DNA from: Leishmania mexicana MHOM/GT/2001/U1103
Taxonomy: Eukaryota; Euglenozoa; Kinetoplastea; Trypanosomatida; Trypanosomatidae
DNA: 64,000 nucleotides
Direction: 5' to 3'
Assembly: GCF_000234665.1 (NCBI RefSeq)
Contig: NC_018337.1
Span: 892,222-956,221 of the forward strand
Positions 1 through 11,032 of the stretch are shown in pieces. The notes under the pieces were generated by a model. The model searched no databases, was not told the DNA's origin, and was given only the letters and a program-made list of their open reading frames with translations. A program made the translations under genes and the position numbers. Within the stretch, counting starts at the first letter, position 1, and the number at the start of each line of letters is the position of its first letter.

Positions 1-3000
1 GCTGACACTCGCTGCAGAATCGTCAAAAGCCGACGCATATTCGGGATGCAGCTGCCTATTCGCCCGAGCGCATCCCGCAGCTCAGACAGCTGGACCGCCG
101 ACACCTGCAGCGCCCCGCTGCCCCCAAAAAGAGAAGAGAACCAACCGCGCTCACTCGCCGCTTTCTGCTCCGCGGCGATGTCCCCAGCAGTGGAGGCGGT
201 CGTGAGTGGTGCAAAGACGTTGGCGCAGATGCCGGGATCCTGCAGAAGCACGTGAAGGGGGCCTGCTGGCGTCGACACCGACCGCTGCGCTGCCCTGCTT
301 TCCGATGCCTCAGCGTCGCCGTCACCAGCCTCACACGGTTTCGATCTGCGCCTCGCCGCCTCTTGCGCTGGCTCGACAAACAGCCCCATCAACTGCATGT
401 CCAGTATCAAGCGCGACAGCGGCAGCCAGCTGTCCGCAAGGCTGCTGTGGATGTCCACGAACAGCGCAAAGACCTCGCGCATGCACAACAGTTTCGGCAC
501 ACTGCGGTACAGGGCGCGCACCTCTTCCTCGGCGTTCGTCAAGTCGCTCATCACAACGTACTTTAGCAGCCCCATAAAGCACTGGTCGGCCACTACAGGT
601 AAAGAAAGCGCGTGGGCAGCACGCGCCAGCAGGCAGACGCCGCGCAGGCTCAACTGCAGAATAGCCATCTCGGCCGGCAACTGCTGCTCCGCCTCCTCGA
701 CGGCGCGCGCGACGGTGTCACCGGTGGCCACAATCGACAGCGACACCTCGTCCACGGCAGACGCCAACATGCCATCGAACACGAGCAGACTACGCTTCCA
801 GAGAGACTGAAAGAGAAACAGGTCGAAGATCTGAAGGACGCCACTCTTAGTGTCAAGGATACGCGCCGTGCCGACTGTCGAGCCCGCCGTGGAGGTGGCA
901 GTCGCAGCGCCGAGTTCGTAAGATATGTTTGCCAGCGTCTTCACCGGCTCCGCCTTCTCGAGCTCTGCCGCTGCGCTCAGCCCGTGATGCACAAAGCTCA
1001 AGCACGGCTGCATTTCCAGCCTCCACGTCGTACTGTTCGCGAAGCCGCGATCCATCATCTCGGCCATCACCACCTCGTGCTGACGAACATCGTCGTAGAT
1101 GCTGCGGAGGTAGGCCACGGGAATGTCCTTGCCGTCGTCGATGCCGCGGTTCATCTTCACAAAGTCCTCCCTCTTCATCTGCTGCGCCACCTTGCCGGAG
1201 TGCTGGTCCGTGTTGAGCATAATGATGGCAAAAGAGAGGACAAAGGCGCCGGACTCGCTGTGGAAGGGGTTGATCGTCTCGTCCTTGACCACTGTGCCGT
1301 CCTCGCGGTAGGTCAAATTCTGCTGGTACCAGTGCTTCGCAAAGGACTCCATCACTCGGTCAATCTTCTGCGACTCGCCGGGCAGACAGAGGAGGAACAC
1401 CATTTCCCGAATCGACTCTAGCAGCGGCTTGTTGTGAAACTCAAACTGGTGAATAAAGCCGTCAAGCTGCTCCTCGAAGAAGCGGACGGAGAAGAGAGCA
1501 GCCGGTCTCGTTGCATCCTCGGCAGCGGCGACGTCCTCTGGCTTGTTGCGGCCCTGCTCACCAATGTAGTCGCCAAGCACACGCTTGTTCAGCACAATGC
1601 TGAGACGGTATAGGGCCTCGCCGAGCTCCCGCCCCCCTGCCGGCTCTGCAAGCACAAGCTTTGTACAGTGCTTCAAGGAGCTCTCCTCCTCCGCGCCGGG
1701 AGGCACGCGAATGGCGTGCTCGAGCAGGAACGGGATGCCTTTCTTTATCGGCGAGTGCTCGAAGAGGGATGCAAAGTGGTTCAGCTTGTCCTTCTCCTTC
1801 TGCGCATGCTCGATGAGGCGATGTAACTCCGTGAGGGACGTCGAGGCGCTTCCAGCGCCCATGGTGGTATCCGACTCGGCGGCCCTCGACGGCAATGCGC
1901 CTGACGCGATTGCTCGGATCGCGATGCCGGACACCATGTTCGTCGTCGCATCTAGCGACGTGCGTTGGGTGCTGCGCGGCAGACGCCTCGCCGCCATGCT
2001 CCGTTGGCGCCTGTCTCTGCGGTAGTCCACAGCGGCAGCAGCCCTCTGGCGTCGATGGGCGGCGGCCTTGCGGTCTCCTGCCATGCCACCCCGCCGCTGT
2101 GACCACGCCGCTGTCGCCACCTCCTCTGGGTCGCCGTGAAAGACGGGGTAGGCGTGGTTTGCCAGGACCTGGTAAAGCTGCGGCAGCAGCGAGGCGTATC
2201 GCCACGAAAGGTCGTAGTGGATAAAGCAGAAGATGCCAAAGCGCGGGTCGCTGCAAAACTCCGCCAAGCTCTCCAAAATGATGTCGCGCCGCTCCTGCTT
2301 CCTCTGCAGCTGCTGCACAGAGAGCCGGCCAGTGTTGCCGTGGCCGGAGGAAGTATTGCTGACAGGACTGGCCGGAGACCTGGACGCGCCCGGAGAACCG
2401 CTACTGCCTACTGGCGATCCCGGCTGGCCCGCACCGGCGTCGGCAAGCTCGTTTGCGAGCGCCTCCAGCGGGTTGAGGTGCAGCACGCGGATGAAGTTGT
2501 ATATCTGCGGGATCAAGTGCTCCGAGTTGCCCTGCATGACGAGGTGGACAGTGCGCAGCGCCTGGGCAAGAACGATGATGCGCGTAGTGCCAACGCCGGC
2601 AATCAAGAGCGCGCGGCACAGCTGGTTCTGCACCGTGTCCAGCAGCGGCGCAAACAAAGGCTTGCTGAGGGAGCACCGAAGCAGCAGCAGACAATCCTGC
2701 GCGAGTGCGAGTCCCTCCAGTTGAATTAGCGTGATCGTGTTCTCCAAAGGTAGGGTCTTGTCGTTGCCGCTTCCACCGCTCGCTGAAGTGCCCCCCAAGC
2801 CCTCACTGCCGCTAAGCGCCACCGTCGACGCCACCTCGCGGCCGTCGTTGTCGAAGCAGGCGATTTCGCCGCTGATGAGGCGGCTTATGAACCGCAGCAC
2901 CGTCACACCCGCCGCCACTAACGCCCCGCGCGCGCCCTCGTCCACTGGCAGATGCAGCAACCGCCGAAACAACGTCATGACGATGAGCTGCATGCTCTTC

Positions 3001-3731
3001 TCCACGGTGCGCTTCAGCAGCTGACTTGCCTCGGGGTGCGTGGCCAGCACCATCATGCGGCCAAGTGCCCGTACGTGCACGTCGCCGTCGGCCATCACCG
3101 CTGCGGGGTGATTCAGAGCAGCGACATAGACGCTAAAGATGCGAGAGAGCAGCACCTCATGCGACGCGCTATCATGCACCTCAGCCCGCGTTTCGGAGGC
3201 GGCCTCGATGGCGGCGTACACGCCGTAAATGGACACGAATGCGCAGGGCAAGTCCAACATGTCGACCAAAGCGGTGAGGGCGACGCCGGTGACAACTGCC
3301 GAGGTGTTAGGGCTGCGACATACGTTCGCGAAGGCGCTCAGAATTGCCACCTCACTCACCTCACTGTGATTCGCGTGGTTGTCCTGTAGAGTCAATGGAA
3401 CGAGACCCGGTAGTGCTTCGGTGGAGAAGCCACAGGCAGGATTACTGTCTCCCTGCGGAGTAGGGTGCACCGAGGACAAAGACGGAGTGCGGCTGGACAC
3501 AGGCAGAGCCCCAGCGAAGAGACGCCGCTGCAGGCCATGCAGTTCCTGAGCAACAGCGTACTCGCTGGCTTCCTTCTCCTTTCGCGGGCCGCTGCGATAA
3601 TTGAGCCGTTTGCTCGTGCGCATTGCAAGCAAGGTGTTATCGACATGGATAAGCACCATCTGTCTGTCTGTCTCACCGATATCGCTCAGTGATGCATGCA
3701 GATCGCACGCCGACGCGCATACCGACGCCAT
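1..3731 (-). CDS. Sec7-domain ARF guanine nucleotide exchange factor, GBF1/GEA-like (3' end outside window)
   Basis: The frame starting at the ATG at 3731-3729 stays open to the left edge, giving at least 1243 residues with the C-terminus missing. A Sec7 domain lies at about residues 660-880. It carries the glutamic-finger motif LPGESQKIDR, with catalytic Glu near residue 786 (codon 1376-1374), followed by MLNTDQHSGKV and EDFVKMNRGIDDGKDI. The LPGE and NTDQH wording is typical of the large GBF1/GEA/GNOM class, which loads GTP onto ARF at the early Golgi. Upstream lies a long helical region expected to hold the DCB and HUS domains. Low-complexity Ser/Pro/Gly stretches (near residues 450-480) and short inserts inside Sec7 make it longer than a minimal domain. 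A T-rich tract followed by AG at 3791-3792 predicts a 59 nt 5' UTR and supports this start. The family is clear from the motifs; the GBF1 subclass is an inference. Confidence 0.85.
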   Translation of the reverse strand, partial: MASVCASACDLHASLSDIGETDRQMVLIHVDNTLLAMRTSKRLNYRSGPRKEKEASEYAVAQELHGLQRRLFAGALPVSSRTPSLSSVHPTPQGDSNPACGFSTEALPGLVPLTLQDNHANHSEVSEVAILSAFANVCRSPNTSAVVTGVALTALVDMLDLPCAFVSIYGVYAAIEAASETRAEVHDSASHEVLLSRIFSVYVAALNHPAAVMADGDVHVRALGRMMVLATHPEASQLLKRTVEKSMQLIVMTLFRRLLHLPVDEGARGALVAAGVTVLRFISRLISGEIACFDNDGREVASTVALSGSEGLGGTSASGGSGNDKTLPLENTITLIQLEGLALAQDCLLLLRCSLSKPLFAPLLDTVQNQLCRALLIAGVGTTRIIVLAQALRTVHLVMQGNSEHLIPQIYNFIRVLHLNPLEALANELADAGAGQPGSPVGSSGSPGASRSPASPVSNTSSGHGNTGRLSVQQLQRKQERRDIILESLAEFCSDPRFGIFCFIHYDLSWRYASLLPQLYQVLANHAYPVFHGDPEEVATAAWSQRRGGMAGDRKAAAHRRQRAAAAVDYRRDRRQRSMAARRLPRSTQRTSLDATTNMVSGIAIRAIASGALPSRAAESDTTMGAGSASTSLTELHRLIEHAQKEKDKLNHFASLFEHSPIKKGIPFLLEHAIRVPPGAEEESSLKHCTKLVLAEPAGGRELGEALYRLSIVLNKRVLGDYIGEQGRNKPEDVAAAEDATRPAALFSVRFFEEQLDGFIHQFEFHNKPLLESIREMVFLLCLPGESQKIDRVMESFAKHWYQQNLTYREDGTVVKDETINPFHSESGAFVLSFAIIMLNTDQHSGKVAQQMKREDFVKMNRGIDDGKDIPVAYLRSIYDDVRQHEVVMAEMMDRGFANSTTWRLEMQPCLSFVHHGLSAAAELEKAEPVKTLANISYELGAATATSTAGSTVGTARILDTKSGVLQIFDLFLFQSLWKRSLLVFDGMLASAVDEVSLSIVATGDTVARAVEEAEQQLPAEMAILQLSLRGVCLLARAAHALSLPVVADQCFMGLLKYVVMSDLTNAEEEVRALYRSVPKLLCMREVFALFVDIHSSLADSWLPLSRLILDMQLMGLFVEPAQEAARRRSKPCEAGDGDAEASESRAAQRSVSTPAGPLHVLLQDPGICANVFAPLTTASTAGDIAAEQKAASERGWFSSLFGGSGALQVSAVQLSELRDALGRIGSCIPNMRRLLTILQRVS

Positions 3732-3790
3732 CCTCTCGGTGCCGGTGATACTGCGGCGTCTTGTAAAGGGAGCTACAAGCAGGAGGCGCG

Positions 3791-3810
3791 CTACGTGAAA
3801 AAAAAAGAGT
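3791..3810 (-). promoter_or_regulatory. Predicted spliced-leader acceptor of the GBF1-like gene
   Basis: On the minus strand a run of nine T residues (3798-3806) is followed by the first AG at 3792-3791, 59 nt upstream of the ATG. This is the expected layout of a trypanosomatid trans-splicing site. It is a prediction from pattern only. Confidence 0.5.
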
Positions 3811-4364
3811 ACGACACGTAAGGAACGAAGACGAGGGCACTCGAACGCCGAGGAGGACTGGCGCGCGAGGGGAAAAGATGGTGCACCTTTTTTTGGATGA
3901 TGATGACTAAAGAGATTTCTCTGTGTGGGTAGGTGGGTGTCGGTAGAGGGGGGTGTTGTACCTCAAACAGCCTTTTGAGCGGACCGGCACGGCCACAGTC
4001 GGCGGTGGCGGGAGAGAGAAAAAAGAAAAAGAAGTTGCTCCACGCACGCGCACACAGGGCTGACAGGATGGAGCAGTACGCCGCGTGGTGTAAAATGCAG
4101 AGCGCAACACAGCACGCGGCATTCAAGGAGCATACAAAGGAACGCACAACAAAAGGTAGCCCGGGCTCCCTCAAGCGATACGGCCCAGCAAGCGCAACTA
4201 AACCATCGATGAGGCCGTTGGCGGTGCCGGGAAAAACAGCGGAAGGAAGGCACTCAGAGAGAGAGACAGCGAAGCAAGAGTAGGAAGAGAAAGGAAACAG
4301 AAGCGTAAGCAGCAGACGGGTGCGCTTTTTCGTTTTCGTGTTTCCCCAACGAGAAGATGCTTAC

Positions 4365-4887
4365 CCCTCGATGACGGGGGAGGGTGTGGGGCAACACACA
4401 CCGCAAGAGCGCGTGGTATCGCAGGGCTCCGCACACCCCTGCGCGGTGGGCAGGCCGAGCAGCCACCCTCTATCCCTGGCACTGGCCCAACCACTTTCTG
4501 GTGGTGTCAGGGTCTGGCGCCGACGACGCGGGCATGTCAGAGCGACGTATCGCTGCTGATGTCGGCGGTGAGGTCATGGGTGGCGTGGCATCGGAGCGAC
4601 CTGCGTCCGTACACACAGCCTGCGCCACCCCTATGAGCAGGCAGGGTGTCCGCGTGACTGGAAACGCATCCCGCCCCCGGCCCTCACGTTGCCTACTGGT
4701 GTGGTGGTGGGTGGGGGGAGCCTGAGCCACCTCGTGAGGGATGCACAGGTGTGGCGACCTGCAGAGCGGGTGGGTGGGTGGGGGTTGAGGCAGGGGCCCG
4801 TGCTCTCGCATGACTGAGCCGGCCCATTGCCGCGACGCGTGTCCACCGGTGCTTCGCACCACGCGATGGGGGGAGGCCTGTGACAAG
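4365..4887 (-). mobile_element. SIDER2-like short retroposon, copy A
   Basis: About 520 bp that match 19306-19835 in inverted orientation with only a handful of mismatches by eye. The element reads on the minus strand from a 5' end near 4887 (starting CTTGTCACAGGCCTCC) to about 4365, followed by an A-rich segment, as expected for a non-autonomous LINE-dependent retroposon tail. Size, GC-richness and intergenic location match the Leishmania SIDER2 class, which sits in 3' UTRs and can affect mRNA stability. The SIDER name is inferred without comparison to a consensus; the repeat itself is directly visible. This copy is sense relative to the genes. Confidence 0.75.
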
Positions 4888-6289
4888 CCAGGGAAAGCAT
4901 ACAGTGTAGCTCATGTTGCAGCACAGAATGACCAAGCTGAGCAAATATATAAGAAAAGAGGCGTTCTTGTCTTTGTCCTCAACGACCGAAAGCAAGTCAC
5001 TGTACGCATAAAATATATTTTATGTGAGGAGAGAACAGCGCCGTGAAGCACTTCCCCGGCGACCACGCGCTTGCAATCCAGCAGTGTGCGATACCAAAGC
5101 ACGTGACAATCATCATCGTGCGCGCTCTCTGGCCCTCCTCTCCCTACTCATATTGCACATAAGTGCAGCCAAACCATCTGAAGGTGATGTCTGACGAGCA
5201 GAGTTGCCTCGCCGCGTGTTGCTTCACTCCTAGCGTCTTTTTTTTTGCCGCCCTCTACGACTGAGAGAGCAGCGGCACCGTGTATATCACACTTGTCAAC
5301 TACTAAGGCGCATCCCCTTCCTCCGCATGAGCGCCACGTGTGATAGCCGGGAAAAAAAAAACGAGACATACCAAGTTTTGCTTCCGTCGCCACAGGTGTG
5401 GCGCCTATATGCGGGTGGAGGAGGAGGAGGAGGAGGCGCAACATGAACAACAAACTAAAAAAGAGATGAGGTGTCAAGGAACGCCGCCACAAGGGAAAGT
5501 GCAAGAAGACACGCACACACGAACGCACCCACATACACATAACACATAACCCAGGTGGTAAACGGCAGTCCATAGCGTATATATATATATATATATACAT
5601 ACGAATACATGTAAACATATGTGAATTCGTTTTTTCTTCATGAAGTAAAGAAGAAGAGCGCAGCCGTTGCCAGGCACATTCGCCTCACTCATGCTCGTGC
5701 GCACACCGACCTTGCACGCCACACCAACGCCCCCGAGCCGAAATTTTTCGAGGGGTTTGCTTGGCACACACACGCACAATACACTTTCGTCTCGCATACC
5801 TATACATATATGCGCATGTATACATGTACACATGTACGCAGGCGCGAAGCATCCGGCTTCTCCCCCCTCTTCCTGCCGACGGATGTGTTTTGACAATACG
5901 CTTCCGCACAAATAACTCGATGTCTCGCAAGAGAGAGAGACAGCAGAGAGCCCAGCCGCAAGCAAGCAAGCAGAACACACAGGAAGCGCTCTCAACGTCG
6001 TCGCACATTTCCGCGACACAATCGGTTAGACAACATTGCAAAAAAAAGAAAACAAGAAACTGCGAAACGCAATGCCACCACAAGATGGAAAGATCGACAA
6101 AGGCACAGGGAGGGGGGAAGGGGGGAGCTAAGTAGCCGTGCGGAAGGAAAAGAGGGAGGGAATAATTCGGATGCCGTGCAATGCCGTCAATCTGCAGCAC
6201 TTCAACAACAAGGCGACATTTCTTTCAAACGCCTTTCGTCTACCACGACAAACCATGCCAGTGTAAAAGTACAACCATAGTTTATCTAA

Positions 6290-7200
6290 CACTTCCCCAC
6301 CACGGCTACGCCCTGGTCATCAAGGGCGAGCCGTCCTGCCGTTGCGTCGGGCCCTGTGTCGAATGGCCTCTCCGTCTCCTTCCTCGTCCCTTCCTCGCAT
6401 GCGTGCTGCGCCATCGGCGCCACACGGACCCGGGTGTGGACGGCATGGCTTGACCCGCGCAGACCGCGTCCAGGCTCCTGCTCGAGGCCAGGAAGCGGCG
6501 GCGTCTGTCGTGCGGGCAGCAGGGGATCTCCGTCTATGCGCGTGCCGGGTGGGCTCAAGGAGGACGCTGGCCAGACTCAGGCAAGGGCCCTCCGAGACAC
6601 CGCGCACCCTGCCTGCATACGGTGCGGTGTCTCTCCACACAGTCTTCTGGAGGGCTCCACGCGGCAGCGCGGTGCGGTCCTCCCCCCCCACACACACACA
6701 CACGCCTCCGGCGCCTGTGCCGCATCAGCCCACCCCGGTCGGGCGTACGAGATGCCGCAGATGCCGCACACACGCACCCGGGGGGCTGAGCCGTGCACAC
6801 CTCCCGCACACCCTGCGCGGAGTGCGACACACCATGCCAGCTGTCCCCGGCAGCGCCTGCGCACACAGAGAGCGCACAGCGCGCCGCTCCGAGAAAGGGG
6901 ACGGAGGATGTGGCGAGCAGCGATAGACACCCGACGGCGGAAGCCCGTGCAGCGCGAGTCACGTGCGAGCAATGGCATCCCTGCGCGCAAGATCATTGCG
7001 TGAAACGCGGTCTGCCTCGGGCGTCGGGCGATCCGCGGATCTCGCGTGGCACGCCGGTGGCAGCGCCATTTCAAACCCGTCCGCCGATACCAAAAGTCCG
7101 CAAAGACACCCGAGGGCAGGCAGCAGGCCCTTTCCTTCCCGAGAGACTGGGTGCTGGATCCTGATACCACGCACCAAAGTGTCTCCTCATGAGGAAGAAG
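6290..7200 (+). mobile_element. Decayed SIDER/DIRE-like element, copy C
   Basis: A GC-rich island in otherwise simple sequence. Its right end (about 7145-7195) has GGGTGCTGGATCCTGATACC and ACGCACCAAAGTGT, then CTCATGAGG and an A-rich run. This parallels the 3' end of copies B and D. The rest could not be aligned convincingly by eye, so it may be a different subfamily (SIDER1) or a composite remnant. No coding capacity is credible. Confidence 0.4.
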
Positions 7201-8401
7201 TGCACCAGAAAAAAGTAATAAAAGAGGATAAGATACACTAGACGACAAGAAAGCAGAGGGATAAGCCATCCGCAGCGACTCGTCCATCGTAGGAAACCAA
7301 CACGAGTTACCACCCGTTTTCTTTCCGTTCTCAGCATGGTGAATCAACAAATATAGACAAGAGAAGGGCAGCGCATGAGAGAGGGGAGATTCAGCTGAAT
7401 CACAGCAGCGGTCGTGAGTGCCAGCCTCCCGTCTCTCCATTGAACTTCTTCCTTTTTGTGTATGCGTGGGTGCAAGTCAGACGACAGCGGCGGCGCGCTC
7501 CTGTATGACGGAACGCCCATACAACACTTCGTCATGTATGTGTTCGTGGGAGCCAGCGAGAGCACACCCTCTCGACTGTGTTCGCATGATTCCACAACAC
7601 TTTCGACGCTCGCGCACGCAGAGACACAAAATCACATCCTTCTACACAGTCACCGCGAACTCGACTCCATCGTTCCTCGCCCACGCCCACACTCATCCCC
7701 CCCAGGCCGCCCGCCGCGGCAGCAGCACTGCCGTGGGGTTCACAGTGAAAGGTGCAACTGGAGAAACAGAAACGACGATAAAAAAGGGTAACTTTCACAA
7801 TGAAACAGGTGAAGAGGTAGAGGAGCATCTGTGGAGACTTCGGAGGCTGGGTGGGGGGAGGGGGAGGGGGACTGAACACGAAAGCAAGCGACAAGAACAG
7901 CAAAACGGAGCACAATCATAAACTGGCTGCGGCCTGTTTCGTTTGCTGGCCGTTCATCATGTCGCTCTCGATGAAAAGCGCGTCTGGCTGGAATACGCGG
8001 GCGAGCCGACAGGGATGCAGAAGAGAATCGAAGAGGTGGGAAGAAGCGCAGCAAAGGGAGGGAAGAAGGGGGGCGAAGAGGCGGCAGTGTCGTTCCTTGC
8101 TAAGGCAGTCGCACACAGTCTCCCCACCTGCAGTACGAAACATCACCATCTGGTTCAACTTTCGCTGTAGGAGGGAGGAGTTTTAGTGCAACGCCCGCTG
8201 CGCCACTAACGCCTTCAGCTGCTTCTCTTTCTGCCACTTCTCCAGCACCTCGGCACAAGCACCTCGCGCGCCCCTGCCATCACACACACACACATACATA
8301 TATATATATACACACCTACTCGCACGTAGTCTCCTCTCCATGAAGAGCCACTGGGCCTTCGCTGTAATGCTGCAAATTTCTACATCAGCCACTACCTCTG
8401 T

Positions 8402-11032
8402 CTACACGTTGACCGGCGCCTTCACGGACGTGATGCGGCCAACAGCAATGCCGCGCGGAGCCCAGTGCAGCACCACCGCGTCGCCGGCGCTCACCACCTC
8501 TGGACGAAAGAGAAAACGGCACTGTACCAGGACGCTCTCGCGGAGGCCGGCAGCTGCTGCGGCGTCGCTCTCCTCCTCGCTGCCACGTGACGTGACAGAA
8601 GTCACGCACACAGCCTGACGCGCATTGCGAGTGTACATGATCGGCTCCATATGTGTGCTTATCGACTGCGACAGCACCGAGACGGCCGCCTGGAAAGACC
8701 ACACCGCCGTCTCCGGCTGACGCACAAGAACTTTGCCCTTGTGCGAGACCGTCACCGCGTCCGGCAGTCGGTTCAGAGCGAACGTGGCCTCGTCGCCAAC
8801 CTGCGCCTCGTTCACATGCCCACCGTCAACGTGGATGCCGCGCACAAGCACAGCATAGAAGCGACCGTCGCTGCCAGGCCCGATGTAGCAGCTGCACCCC
8901 ACCTCGACTGGGCCGCGTGCGACGCGGCCGTGCACAACATGCCCCACACCATCGACGGCAAAGGCGTAGTCCAGGAGCACCTCAAAGGGGGGCTTGGAGA
9001 CCTGCGAAGGCGGGCTCAGCAGAGGCGAGGGAGGGGGGTTCTGTAGGTGGGAGAGGCAATAGCGGAACAACTCCAGACCTTCTCCGCCTTGCACCGACGA
9101 CACACAGAACACGGGCACCCGCAGCCGCTCGGCACGGGGCGGGCCCGCTGTCGTGTTTGGGGTGGAAACGGGAGTCGTCGTGCCCACACCTCCCTCCACG
9201 GCGGCGTCGCGGTGGCGTGGTAGCCAGGCCCGGCAGTACGCCGCGGTCATCAGGGTCGAGTCCACCTGCTCCGACTCACACCCCACCATCTCCAGCGCGA
9301 TCGCGAGCTCCATGATGAGGCCATCCAGCTCAAATTCCTCCACCAAGTCGCTCTTAGTGACCACCACGACAAACGGCGTGTTCATGGCGCAGCACACCTG
9401 CGCGTAGAGAGAGACGTCGGAGACGTCGGCAGTGTCGGCCGCCACGCACACGGACACGTAATCCGGCTTTCGGCTCATGAGGCAAAACAGCATCGTCTTA
9501 GTGATGTCGCCGCCAGCGTCGAGAAGCGTGATGGAGCGAGGCGAGGTGCCCATGAAAGGCAGCGTTGATGGTGGCAGCGGCGCCGCAGGAGATGAGGTGC
9601 AGGACCAGCTGGGAGCGGAGCTGCGCAGGGCCGCAGCGGGCGAGTCCCTGGGCGACGGCAGCTGTGCTGCACTGACGGGCCGCGTCGGCTCTGGCGACGT
9701 AGCAGCCGGTTCCTGCGCCACCGTCCAAACCCGGGACGCCAGCGAGCTTGTCCGCCCTGTGTCGAGCTCGTGCTTGTGGTTGAACAGGGACTGCCGCGTT
9801 CCACCGCAGCCGTCGTCGAGGCGAGACGTGAGGAGCACCGCCATCAGCGTCGACTTGCCTGAGCCCACGGCGCCGCAGAAGGCGACGCTCAAATCGCGGC
9901 CGCCATTGCCTGCCTGACGTCGCGATAGCATAATCTCCCCACACAGCAGCTCCTCCTCATTCTCCTTGTTGTGACATGGCTCATGTTGCTCGCCATCTCG
10001 CCCCGCCCACTCTGCCGCAGTGACCTTTAACTTGTCGTATGGGGAGGAAGCGCTGCCTCCGGCCGGGGTCGCGGCAGTCTTTCTGACGACACAGCATTGC
10101 AGCAGCGTCGCCTCTAGTTGCAGCTGAGCTGCCATACGGTGAATGGTCTGCACGGACTCGTTAAAGTCCCGCCGCGTCAACCCGCGAGGGGTGCCGTCGT
10201 CGGAGACACCGAGCTCGTAGAGGCACTGGCCATGGCCTTCCGAGACGCGAAACTGCATTTGCGTCACGAGGTGCTGGAAGCGGCTCGGCGAGATGCCAAT
10301 GAGGCGCCATTTGTACTCCACATCGCCCTCGTCATCCTCCGCGGTGAGAGACTGAGACGCCAGCCCGCCAGTGCGTCCACAAGGTGTTGCGGAGCTCGTC
10401 GCGGATGCAGCGGATGTCGGAAGCAGCTGAGGCGGAGTGGGGTTCATAACGGAGGAGGAGCTGAACATCCACGTAGTCGGTCGAGCGGAGACAGCGTCGC
10501 CCTTATCGGCGCCATCGAGCAGCAGCGAAGGCGGGGCGGTCTCCTCACTGTGTGCAACCACGGACTCTGGAAGTGCCACCCACCCTGGAGAGTCCATCAG
10601 ATGGTTAGGGGAGTGAGGCGTTGACGATGGAAGTGCGTCGGTCTTTCTGGGATCTATCTGACCTCGTTGAAGGCGGCGGTCATGGCGAAACGACGCGTGC
10701 GCGCGCTCAACAAAGATCTGCTGCTGTGATTTCGCCCCAGCATGCGTCTCCTGCACTACGGCGTGGAAACTCAGCATCTGCTCGCCCTGGGCTGACGACG
10801 ACGTTGATGGTGACAGTGTTGATGACACCGCCGCCACTTCGCCGGCCCCCACCGCCGCCGTCGAAGAGGATCCATTAGGGGCTGGCAAAGCCGATGGTGG
10901 CACGAAGTGGGAAGCCGAAGTGCACGACGGGGTGGTGGTGGTGGCGACGGCATCGTCCTGGTAGCCCGTGCCGGCGCTAGCCGTGGCGTCGCTAGACTTC
11001 CTGTGTATTCGAAACGCCTCCTGTTGCAGCAT
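8402..11032 (-). CDS. GTPBP1/GTPBP2-like translational GTPase
   Basis: Encodes 876 residues from the first in-frame ATG (11032). About 380 residues of low-complexity and unassigned N-terminus precede a G domain. G1 is GAVGSGKST near residue 383. The switch I region reads SLFNHKHELDTGRTSS, very close to the HKHE..GRTSS signature of GTPBP1/2. G3 is DAGGD near 503, G4 is TKSD near 557, and the G5-like region is FCVSSVQGGEG. EF-Tu-like beta-barrel domains follow. GTPBP1/2 proteins are linked to ribosome rescue and mRNA decay in animals; the role here is unknown. A Ser/Pro/Ala-rich insert of roughly 50 residues separates switch I from G3, and G3 lacks the usual His after Gly. The frame is open upstream to 11239 but begins there with TTG within pyrimidine-rich sequence, so I reject that extension. 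Confidence 0.85.
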   Translation of the reverse strand: MLQQEAFRIHRKSSDATASAGTGYQDDAVATTTTPSCTSASHFVPPSALPAPNGSSSTAAVGAGEVAAVSSTLSPSTSSSAQGEQMLSFHAVVQETHAGAKSQQQIFVERAHASFRHDRRLQRGQIDPRKTDALPSSTPHSPNHLMDSPGWVALPESVVAHSEETAPPSLLLDGADKGDAVSARPTTWMFSSSSVMNPTPPQLLPTSAASATSSATPCGRTGGLASQSLTAEDDEGDVEYKWRLIGISPSRFQHLVTQMQFRVSEGHGQCLYELGVSDDGTPRGLTRRDFNESVQTIHRMAAQLQLEATLLQCCVVRKTAATPAGGSASSPYDKLKVTAAEWAGRDGEQHEPCHNKENEEELLCGEIMLSRRQAGNGGRDLSVAFCGAVGSGKSTLMAVLLTSRLDDGCGGTRQSLFNHKHELDTGRTSSLASRVWTVAQEPAATSPEPTRPVSAAQLPSPRDSPAAALRSSAPSWSCTSSPAAPLPPSTLPFMGTSPRSITLLDAGGDITKTMLFCLMSRKPDYVSVCVAADTADVSDVSLYAQVCCAMNTPFVVVVTKSDLVEEFELDGLIMELAIALEMVGCESEQVDSTLMTAAYCRAWLPRHRDAAVEGGVGTTTPVSTPNTTAGPPRAERLRVPVFCVSSVQGGEGLELFRYCLSHLQNPPPSPLLSPPSQVSKPPFEVLLDYAFAVDGVGHVVHGRVARGPVEVGCSCYIGPGSDGRFYAVLVRGIHVDGGHVNEAQVGDEATFALNRLPDAVTVSHKGKVLVRQPETAVWSFQAAVSVLSQSISTHMEPIMYTRNARQAVCVTSVTSRGSEEESDAAAAAGLRESVLVQCRFLFRPEVVSAGDAVVLHWAPRGIAVGRITSVKAPVNV

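Larger units (their letters stand above)
3732..8401. other. Intergenic region between GTPBP-like and GBF1-like genes
   Basis: This 4.7 kb stretch holds the 3' UTR of the GTPBP-like gene and the 5' UTR of the GBF1-like gene. It contains a SIDER2-like copy (about 4365-4887), a GC-rich element remnant (about 6290-7200), a (TA)n run near 5577-5597, a GAG-repeat near 5417-5433 and CA/TA runs near 8281-8312. Open frames here are short, shift between frames and are rich in Cys, His, Thr and Arg from simple sequence. I see no credible protein gene. Confidence 0.6.

Noticed and set aside
6577..7440. 287-codon minus-strand frame
   Set aside because: Runs through the GC-rich element remnant and has no recognisable domain; overlapping frames are equally open.
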